This document shows positions 57,231-64,000 of a stretch of 64,000 nt of DNA, one piece after another. The notes under the pieces were generated by a model. It was not told where the DNA came from. It did no database searches and saw only the letters and a list, made by a program, of their open reading frames with translations. The DNA is from Saprospiraceae bacterium (lineage in GTDB: Bacteria; Bacteroidota; Bacteroidia; Chitinophagales; Saprospiraceae), in the NCBI GenBank assembly GCA_021739645.1, contig JAIPBL010000015.1:21796-85795 (forward strand). Direction: 5' to 3'. A program made the position numbers and the translations under genes. The stretch's first letter is position 1. Each line of letters starts with the position of its first letter.

Positions 57231-58013
57231 ATGCTATCAAACCAGCAAACATTGGGTAATTCAAACGACCACGGCGACTTCGCCGGACCCCAGCTCATTG
57301 AGATTCGAGGTGTGCACAAGGCTTTTGGGCAAAACCATGTACTGAACGGTTTTGACTTGGATTTGTACGACAAGGAAAACTTGGTAATCGTGGGTAAATC
57401 AGGCTCAGGAAAGTCGGTGCTGCTGAAGTGCATCGTAAGGTTAGAGGAGATTGACGAGGGTACGCTAAAAGTTTTGGGAAAAAACATTCCTACGCTCAAC
57501 CACAACGAACTTGACCAACTAAGGGCCGATGTTGGTTTTCTGTTCCAAGGCAGTGCGCTCTACGACTCCATGACCGTGCGTGAAAACTTGCAGTTCCCAT
57601 TGCGGCGGCACACTGAACGTATGCAAGGGTTGGATGAAGAAAGCCTAATCCACTCCACGCTGAAAAGTGTTGGATTGGCACATACCATCGACATGCTCCC
57701 AGCGGAACTCTCCGGCGGCATGAAAAGAAGAATAGCACTGGCCCGAACCCTTATTTTGAGACCAAAAATCATCCTCTACGACGAACCAACCAGTGGCCTC
57801 GACCCCATCACTTCCAAGGAAATAATCGAATTGATTCTGAGAATACAAAAGGAATACGATACCGCCTCCTTGATAATCACCCACGATATGGACTGCGCTA
57901 GGGTGATTTCAAATCGGATGATTGTCTTAATCAACGGCATCAATTATCGGGAAGGGACTTATCGGGAACTGGCGGCACTTGACGAACCAAATGTCAAAGC
58001 TTTTTTCAAATAA
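57231..58013 (+). CDS. mlaF: ABC transporter ATP-binding protein (MlaF-like)
   Basis: VGKSGSGKSVLLKCIVRLEE, LSGGMKRRIALARTLILRPKIILYDEPTSGLDPITS. Confidence 0.95.
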   Translation: MLSNQQTLGNSNDHGDFAGPQLIEIRGVHKAFGQNHVLNGFDLDLYDKENLVIVGKSGSGKSVLLKCIVRLEEIDEGTLKVLGKNIPTLNHNELDQLRADVGFLFQGSALYDSMTVRENLQFPLRRHTERMQGLDEESLIHSTLKSVGLAHTIDMLPAELSGGMKRRIALARTLILRPKIILYDEPTSGLDPITSKEIIELILRIQKEYDTASLIITHDMDCARVISNRMIVLINGINYREGTYRELAALDEPNVKAFFK

Positions 58014-58016
58014 CTG

Positions 58017-58043
58017 CCTAATTTCTATCAGGCTCAAGTTAGG
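58017..58043. repeat. 27-bp dispersed repeat copy 1 (CCTAATTTCTATCAGGCTCAAGTTAGG)
   Basis: Matches 60559-60585 with one mismatch. Confidence 0.85.
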
Positions 58044-58070
58044 TCGCAACTTGAAGTTGCGGCCTAACTT
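58036..58070. terminator. Hairpin AAGTTAGGTCGCAACTTGAAGTTGCGGCCTAACTT after mlaF
   Basis: Near-perfect inverted repeat overlapping the 27-bp repeat. Confidence 0.6.
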
Positions 58071-58121
58071 ACCCCGCAATTTGGGAGTTATTTTTTTAAC
58101 CGGGATTTAGACATATTGACT

Positions 58122-59141
58122 ATGGCAAAATCGACAGCAAACAATATCCGCTTAGGCATCTTTGTCACCTTGGGCCTTTTCCTGTTCACATCTGGTGTGT
58201 ATATCATTGGAGCACAGCAGCATAAGTTTGGCGAACAATACCATTTGAGCACCTTCTTTCAAAATGCGAACGGGCTCCAAGTTGGCCACAACGTCCGGTA
58301 CTCCGGCATTAAAGTCGGGAGTGTGGAGGACATCATCTTCCTCAATGACACTACTTTGGAGGTGAAAATGCTGCTGAACAAAGACCTCAAAAAACTCATT
58401 CGGAAGAACGCCACCACAAGCATTGGGTCAGAAGGTCTGGTAGGTGACGTAGTGGTAAACATCAAGCCCGGAGGTGGTACTGAGCCATTGGCAAAAGATG
58501 GCGACATTTTGCCTTCGGATAAGCGGCGGGACGGGGCAGATATGATGGAAACCCTGGGCGGCACGAACGAAAACATTGCCGTACTCGCCAAAAAGCTGCT
58601 CGAAATTTCCAATAAACTCAACGAGGGTGACGGCACGATTCCCATGTTGATTCGTGACTCGCTCATGGCAGCCGACTTTGCCAGTACACTGAAAAACCTG
58701 CGCATCGCTTCTGACAATTTTGCAAAGATGAGCCAACAATTAAGCACATCCATCAATGGCATTTCCGAAGGAAAAGGAACACTTGGCTACCTGTTAAACG
58801 ACCAGACCCTACCCCACCAAATGGAAGATTTCATGACCCGGCTGGACAGTGTCGTGATAAAACAAACCGAACCCGTCATCGCCAATTTGCAAAAATCGGG
58901 AGAGGACATTGCTGCTTCCAGCGCCGCCCTCAAGACCACCCTCCAATCCATCAACTCTGGCGATGGGCTGGCCAACGCCTTGCTCAACGACACCATCGCC
59001 ACTACCAATCTGATGCAAACGCTGGACAACCTGAACGAAGGCACCGCTCGTTTCAGCGAAAACATGGAGGCGCTGAAGCACAATTTCTTCTTCCGGCGCT
59101 ATTTCAAAAAACAGGCGAAAGCGCAGAAAAAGAAAAATTGA
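58122..59141 (+). CDS. mlaD: MlaD family protein (MCE domain)
   Basis: IRLGIFVTLGLFLFTSGVYIIG...FFQNANGLQVGHNVRYSGIKVGSVEDI; third gene after MlaE/MlaF. Confidence 0.93.
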   Translation: MAKSTANNIRLGIFVTLGLFLFTSGVYIIGAQQHKFGEQYHLSTFFQNANGLQVGHNVRYSGIKVGSVEDIIFLNDTTLEVKMLLNKDLKKLIRKNATTSIGSEGLVGDVVVNIKPGGGTEPLAKDGDILPSDKRRDGADMMETLGGTNENIAVLAKKLLEISNKLNEGDGTIPMLIRDSLMAADFASTLKNLRIASDNFAKMSQQLSTSINGISEGKGTLGYLLNDQTLPHQMEDFMTRLDSVVIKQTEPVIANLQKSGEDIAASSAALKTTLQSINSGDGLANALLNDTIATTNLMQTLDNLNEGTARFSENMEALKHNFFFRRYFKKQAKAQKKKN

Positions 59142-59229
59142 CCCGGATTGCGAATGCATTTGACCAAGAAAGAACCGGGTCGCCTCAATTTTCAATTCGC
59201 AATTCTCCATTCCCGGCTACCTTTGCCGC

Positions 59230-60414
59230 ATGAACGAACAAGCTACCCATTTTGACATCGTCGCCAAAACCCAGTTCGGCCTGGAAGAACTGCTGGCCGC
59301 TGAACTGCGTGCGCTGGGCGCAACTGACATCGAGTTGCTGACCCGTGCCGTGAAATATAAAGGCGACAAAGCCATTTTGTACAAAAGCAACCTGCACCTG
59401 CGCACGGCACTGAAAGTGCTCATGCCATTCGCCTCGTTTTACGCCCACCACGAAAACCAGCTTTACAAACGTGTGCGGCAAATTGATTGGTCGCAATACC
59501 TGACGCCGAAGCAGACGCTGGCGATTGACGCCACGACGAACAGCGATATTTTCCACCACTCCAAGTTTACGGCGCTGAAAACAAAGGACGCCATCGTTGA
59601 CCAGTTCCGGGACCGCTTCGGCGTCCGCCCCTCGGTGGACGTGGAAAGCCCCGACTTCCGCCTCAACGTACACATCCACGACAAGCTCGTGACCCTTTCC
59701 ATGGACAGCAGCGGCGGCACCCTCGATCGCAGGGGCTATCGCCTCAGCCGCACGGAAGCACCCATGAACGAGGTGCTGGCAGCGGGCATCGTCATGCTAT
59801 CCGGCTGGACGGGCGAGGGCTACCTCCTCGACCCGATGTGCGGCTCCGGCACCTTCGGTATCGAGGCGGCGATGCTGGCAGCGAACATCGCACCCGGCAA
59901 GAAGCGGCTCTTCGGCTTCGAGCGCTGGAAGGATTTTGAGGGTGAACTTTGGTCAAAAATAAAAACCGAAGCCGTGCAAGCCGAACGAAACTACCCCGGT
60001 CAGGTGATTTGCAGCGACCTCGACGCTCATGCCATAGAAATTTCGGAGCAAAACGCAAAAAGGGCTGGTGTGGACCGTAAAATCATTTACCGACAAGCCG
60101 ATTTTTTTGAATCAAAACCGCCGGGTGATAGCGGCATCGTGCTGTTCAACCCACCCTACGGCGAGCGCCTCGAAACGGATGACATCGTCGGGCACTACCG
60201 GGAAATTGGGAACCAACTCAAGCATCACTACGCCGGCCACACGGCCTGGATTATCAGTGCCAACGCCGAGGCACTAAAACATGTGGGGCTGCGGCCAACG
60301 AGGAAAATCAAGCTGTTCAATGGGGCGTTGGAGTGTCGGTTGCAAAAGTTTGAGATGTTTGCGGGGAAGAAATATGAGGGTTTGGAAAACGAGGGAGAGC
60401 TGAAAAAAGAATAG
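59230..60414 (+). CDS. THUMP-domain class I RNA methyltransferase (RlmL-like)
   Basis: FDIVAKTQFGLEELLAAELRALG, YLLDPMCGSGTFGIEAAMLAANIAPG, GIVLFNPPYGERLE. Confidence 0.94.
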   Translation: MNEQATHFDIVAKTQFGLEELLAAELRALGATDIELLTRAVKYKGDKAILYKSNLHLRTALKVLMPFASFYAHHENQLYKRVRQIDWSQYLTPKQTLAIDATTNSDIFHHSKFTALKTKDAIVDQFRDRFGVRPSVDVESPDFRLNVHIHDKLVTLSMDSSGGTLDRRGYRLSRTEAPMNEVLAAGIVMLSGWTGEGYLLDPMCGSGTFGIEAAMLAANIAPGKKRLFGFERWKDFEGELWSKIKTEAVQAERNYPGQVICSDLDAHAIEISEQNAKRAGVDRKIIYRQADFFESKPPGDSGIVLFNPPYGERLETDDIVGHYREIGNQLKHHYAGHTAWIISANAEALKHVGLRPTRKIKLFNGALECRLQKFEMFAGKKYEGLENEGELKKE

Positions 60415-60558
60415 GCAGCTTGAAGGCTGCCTATTGATATAAAGTATAATGCTTACCCTAACACTGCCGCCAGAGCGGCGGACTTGGAAGTGATGGAGCA
60501 AATTTATAATTTGATTTCGATTTTTAAAATCTTTTTTGCTTAAAAATTTAGCGGATTT

Positions 60559-60585
60559 CCTAATTTCAATCAGGCTCAAGTTAGG
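60559..60585. repeat. 27-bp dispersed repeat copy 2 (CCTAATTTCAATCAGGCTCAAGTTAGG)
   Basis: Matches 58017-58043 with one mismatch. Confidence 0.85.
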
Positions 60586-60618
60586 CACTTATCGGCTTGC
60601 CGCATGTAGCTTCAACTA

Positions 60619-60725
60619 CTTCTAAACCCTTCTGCAACTAAGGCAGCATTGCGACGACCAGACAGGTTTTGAAAACCTGTCTGGTCTGGCTTCTAAACCA
60701 TTCTGCGGCCAAGGCAGTATCGACC
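60619..60725. repeat. Composite repeat: two imperfect direct repeats flanking a perfect 15+1+15 palindrome
   Basis: CTTCTAAACCCTTCTGCAACTAAGGCAGCAT (60619) and CTTCTAAACCATTCTGCGGCCAAGGCAGTAT (60690); palindrome GACCAGACAGGTTTT-G-AAAACCTGTCTGGTC at 60656-60686. Confidence 0.85.
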
Positions 60726-60772
60726 AAAAGAAAAAGGGTCGGGGTGATTTTGAACCTCGCCGACGTTGTATC

Positions 60773-60832
60773 CAGGTGGTGCTGGAGTGCAGTTTGCAGA
60801 AGTTTGAGATGTTTGCGTTTGACAAGAAGTAA
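60773..60832 (+). pseudogene. Displaced copy of the RlmL-like 3' end
   Basis: Frame reads QVVLECSLQKFEMFAFDKK*, matching GALECRLQKFEMFAGKK near the end of the intact gene; nucleotide similarity is also visible. Confidence 0.8.
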
Positions 60833-60847
60833 ATTCCTTCGTGATTT

Positions 60848-60941
60848 GATGGGACACAGATTTAACTGATTGAACTGATTTTCACAGATTTATTTATCCT
60901 AAAGCCAAATCAGTGCAAATCAGTTAAATCAGTGTCCCATC
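60848..60941. repeat. Long imperfect inverted repeat (GATGGGACACAGATTTAACTGATT.../...AAATCAGTTAAATCAGTGTCCCATC)
   Basis: Left arm and reverse complement of right arm are nearly identical over about 30 bp. Confidence 0.85.
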
Positions 60942-60945
60942 CCAC

Positions 60946-63522
60946 CTAAAACTCCACCCGCCACTTCAAATTCACCCGCCTCCCCGTCAAATAGTTTGGA
61001 ATCGCAAACTGCTGCGCAAAAATCGTCTTAATCCAAGTCCTCGAAGCCTCGTTCTGCACCTGCATCAGGTTGAAGATTTCGAGGCTAATCCAACTGGCTT
61101 TTGTGAAACGGAACGGGCTTTTCGGTCGACTGGCCCGGTTGATTTCGTCCCATATTTTCAGGGAGAATCCAATGTCCACCCGGTGGTAGGGCTTGAAGCG
61201 GTAGGTATTTCGGTAAATGCGGTTGTTGTCCTTGAGGCCATACGGCAGTCCCGTGCCGATGAACACATTCAGGTGCATCTTGAAGTTTTCGTGCTTGGGC
61301 AGGTAGTCCTGAAAGAAAACGGACAGTGTAACCAACTGGTCGGAGGGCCTCGGCACGTCCTTCACCGGGGTGCCTTCCGTGCTGCCGATTTCCCGCTCCA
61401 GGTGCTGGACATTGTTGATGCTTTCCCGTGCCCGGAGCAGCGAAAGGTTGAACCACGACTCTACGCCCGGCACAAACTCGCCGTTGAGGCGCATGTCGAG
61501 GCCGGTGATGTAGCCGCTTGCGTCGTTCTGGCCGTAATAACGGATGCGCACGTTGTCAATCTCGTAGCTCACCACGTCCCAAAGGCGCTTGTAATATGCC
61601 TCGACAATGAGGCGGAACTTCGTCGGGCTGAGTTTGCCCAAGAAAAAATCGTAAGTGAAACCGCCCACTATGTGCGCCGATTTTTGCGACTGTACGTTCC
61701 GATTCACCACGCCTTCCAAATTGCGAAGCTCCCGGTAAAACGGCGGCTGGAAGTACAGCCCCGTTGCGAAGCGATAGGAAATGTCTTTGTTGCTGCGCAA
61801 TGGTTTGTACAGCAACTGCGCCCTTGGTGTCACGAATTTCTCATCGTTCAAATCCCAGTACGCTGCCCGAACTCCGAAGGATGCCTTCATTTCCCCCACA
61901 CTGTCACGCCGCCAGGTGTAGGTGTCCTGGATAAAGGCACTCAATCGGTTGGAACCAAGGCTGTTTTTTGTTTTCAAAACGGAGTATAGCAGCAACTGAG
62001 TCGTGTCGTATCTCAGCGAATACCCCGCAGAATCCAGCCGCTCCCATTCGTTGATTTGGTCGTCAATGTCCTCCCGCTGATATTTCACGCTCCATTGCAG
62101 GAAGTGCGACTTTTCAATTGCGGATGGCGGATGGCGGATGGCGGATTCGGAGTCAGTTTCAATTGACTGATTTTTGGATTTGGGTTGCAACTCAATTCCA
62201 CCTTTGATTTCCACATTGGAAACATTGGCATTCAGGAAATTGCGGACGTATTGGTGCTGGGTACCTGACCCAAGTTCTGCCACCACTTCACCGTAGTTGT
62301 CACTGCCAAGGCCACTTTCAATTTGCCGGAGGCTGTACCGCCCGATAATGTCAAAGCGCTCATTTTCGTCACTGCGATAGGTGCTTGCAAGGAACTTGAC
62401 GAAGAGCGGGTTTTTGTCCCTTTCGGGCAAATAGGTGAGCGAAGCCCCCGTCATTGAAGTAGTAAAATCGTCCACCTCCTGCCCCCCAAAAACCGAGTAA
62501 AGTTCCAGCGCATAATTTACCAAACCAAAGGCCGTGCGGCGTTCGTCCGGTTTGAAAAAGAATTCGCTGCGGTTGTAATTGCCGATGAGGCCAAGTTGCC
62601 AGTTGCGGCTGAGGTCGTAGGTGAGGTAGGCTTGAACGTCGGTAAAATTGGGGTTGTACTCTCCTGTGACATCCAGCGAACCCAACAAGTAGCTCGTGGT
62701 TTTGTATCGGGCGCCGACGAGGTAGCGAAGTTTTTGGTATTTGGTTTTGCCCAGTTGGTGCGCCCCTTCGAGGTGGGCTGAACCGCCGAGCAGACTGGCC
62801 GTTGCACTCCCAGCGAATCGCTCTGGCCGCTTGTAGTGGATGTCCAACACGCTCGACTGCTTGTCGCCGTAGCGTGCCTCAAAGCCACCGGAGCTGAAGG
62901 TCAAGCTGCTGATTAAGTCAATATTGGGAAAAGTAAGTCCCTCCTGTTGCCCGGCCCGGATGAGCTGCGGGCGATAGATTTCGAAATCATTGACGTAAAC
63001 GAGGTTCTCGTCGTAGTTGCCGCCACGCACGTTGTACTGGCTGGTCAACTCGCCGCCGGAGCCGCTGGAGGTGCCGAGCGCCAAGTGCGGCAACATGCTT
63101 TCGAGGTTACCGGTGGTGGTCGGTAGCAACTTTAGTTCGTCCATCTTCTCCCGAATCATGCCGCCCTGTTCAATGCGGCTTTCCCGTACTTCGACTTCTA
63201 CTGAGGCGTCGGCGGGTGGCATTGCCACGTCAATCTGCTGCTTCGCACCCTTGGGCAGCGGTTCTACGTCCACCGAAGATTCCTTGTACCCAATGCGGGT
63301 AAACACCAGCACAATTCGCTGATTAGCAGGCACTTCGAGTCGCCATTTGCCTTTGTCGGTGGTTTCGGTGGCATTGTTCGTGTTTTTTACGAACACAGTC
63401 ACCAGTTCAATAGGCTGCCCGGAAAGGGCATCGGTAGCAGTACCAGTCAGGAGTGCTTGGTCTTGGGCGTGGAGGGCAAAACAAACCAAAGTGCAAAACA
63501 GCGTAAACAGGCTTTTATTCAT
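60946..63522 (-). CDS. TonB-dependent receptor with carboxypeptidase-like regulatory domain
   Basis: Signal peptide MNKSLFTLFCTLVCFALHAQ; LTGTATDALSGQPIELVTVFVKNTNNATETTDKGKWRLEVP; plug GGELTSQYNVRGGNYDENLVYVNDFEIYRPQLIRAGQQEGLTFPN. Confidence 0.92.
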   Translation of the reverse strand: MNKSLFTLFCTLVCFALHAQDQALLTGTATDALSGQPIELVTVFVKNTNNATETTDKGKWRLEVPANQRIVLVFTRIGYKESSVDVEPLPKGAKQQIDVAMPPADASVEVEVRESRIEQGGMIREKMDELKLLPTTTGNLESMLPHLALGTSSGSGGELTSQYNVRGGNYDENLVYVNDFEIYRPQLIRAGQQEGLTFPNIDLISSLTFSSGGFEARYGDKQSSVLDIHYKRPERFAGSATASLLGGSAHLEGAHQLGKTKYQKLRYLVGARYKTTSYLLGSLDVTGEYNPNFTDVQAYLTYDLSRNWQLGLIGNYNRSEFFFKPDERRTAFGLVNYALELYSVFGGQEVDDFTTSMTGASLTYLPERDKNPLFVKFLASTYRSDENERFDIIGRYSLRQIESGLGSDNYGEVVAELGSGTQHQYVRNFLNANVSNVEIKGGIELQPKSKNQSIETDSESAIRHPPSAIEKSHFLQWSVKYQREDIDDQINEWERLDSAGYSLRYDTTQLLLYSVLKTKNSLGSNRLSAFIQDTYTWRRDSVGEMKASFGVRAAYWDLNDEKFVTPRAQLLYKPLRSNKDISYRFATGLYFQPPFYRELRNLEGVVNRNVQSQKSAHIVGGFTYDFFLGKLSPTKFRLIVEAYYKRLWDVVSYEIDNVRIRYYGQNDASGYITGLDMRLNGEFVPGVESWFNLSLLRARESINNVQHLEREIGSTEGTPVKDVPRPSDQLVTLSVFFQDYLPKHENFKMHLNVFIGTGLPYGLKDNNRIYRNTYRFKPYHRVDIGFSLKIWDEINRASRPKSPFRFTKASWISLEIFNLMQVQNEASRTWIKTIFAQQFAIPNYLTGRRVNLKWRVEF
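62120..62146. repeat. Heptanucleotide tandem repeat (GCGGATG), about 3.9 copies, inside the receptor CDS
   Basis: GCGGATG GCGGATG GCGGATG GCGGAT read directly. Confidence 0.95.
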
Positions 63523-63873
63523 CTTCAGGTTTTTAAAACAAAGAAGTAACAGGCACTGAAATTTGATAATGCCTGCTTTTCGCAAAAAATGTTGGCAAAT
63601 GTACGGGTAAAAGGCAAAAAGGGTTTGCGGTATCCAGTATGATGACCTGATGCGTTTTTGGCAAATCTGGACAGGCTGCCTCCATGACACTTTGGTGACA
63701 ATTGTCACTACACTGGTTGACTTACCTCATCTAGCACCTTTTCTCCTGCACCTACTTTTGACCCATCAATACGGATAAACAATAGATTTAATTAAGAATC
63801 GGCCAATTAAAATGATTTCAGAAAAAGTGAAAAACTGGTTTACACTTTTAACTAGCCGTGCTTAGTAAAGAAT

Positions 63874-63916
63874 CCACCTGCAAAGCAGGTGGCTTTGAAA
63901 AGCCCCCATAGGGGGC
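63874..63916. repeat. Tandem hairpins CCACCTGC-aaa-GCAGGTGG and GCCCCC-ata-GGGGGC
   Basis: Two perfect stem-loops 9 nt apart in a non-coding window end. Confidence 0.8.
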
Positions 63917-64000
63917 CTGCCCTCAATACGTGTTCCTAACGGCCCTCATGACTTGAAAACGTGCTATTTTTAAGGCAAAGCCGAAAGAACATAACCACCT

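Noticed and set aside
60669-60869. 66-aa plus-strand ORF in the repeat region
   Set aside because: Runs through repeats in a different frame from the rlmL-like fragment; no evidence it is a gene.
1-64000. CRISPR arrays, prophage or complete insertion sequence
   Set aside because: No regularly spaced repeat–spacer units, phage structural genes or transposase ORFs were seen in the provided translations.

Overview
A chromosomal window that looks like Bacteroidota, probably Saprospiraceae-like. This is inferred from T9SS sorting domains, a PorP/SprF protein, SprB-type repeats and general gene content. Most of the window is ordinary housekeeping and transport content. It includes YfhO, HutI, an M42 peptidase, PyrE, SbcC, a LytTR two-component operon, a GH3 glucosidase, a Czc/Cus-type RND efflux operon, NamZ/DUF1343, a DnaQ–GIY-YIG fusion, a GMC oxidoreductase pair, tRNA-Pro and tRNA-Ser, DnaA, an ErpA/IscA-like protein, glutathione peroxidase, Lpd, GH109-like and PQQ-dependent dehydrogenase proteins, an Mla-type ABC system, an RlmL-like methyltransferase and TonB-dependent receptors. 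No CRISPR array, prophage or complete mobile element was recognised. The observations most worth following up are: (1) a 1250-aa SF1 helicase-like protein whose catalytic motifs look degenerate; (2) an NlpC/P60 protein whose expected catalytic Cys is Ala; (3) a repeat-rich region after the rlmL-like gene that carries a second, displaced copy of the rlmL 3' end; (4) a 7-bp tandem repeat inside a TonB receptor CDS (possible phase variation or repeat insertion); (5) a 640-bp intergenic region with DnaA-box-like and GTTTCAC motifs; (6) a secreted, possibly kinase-like protein in a locally AT-rich gene; (7) several dispersed palindromic intergenic elements. All family calls come from reading the translations by eye. 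No database search was run.
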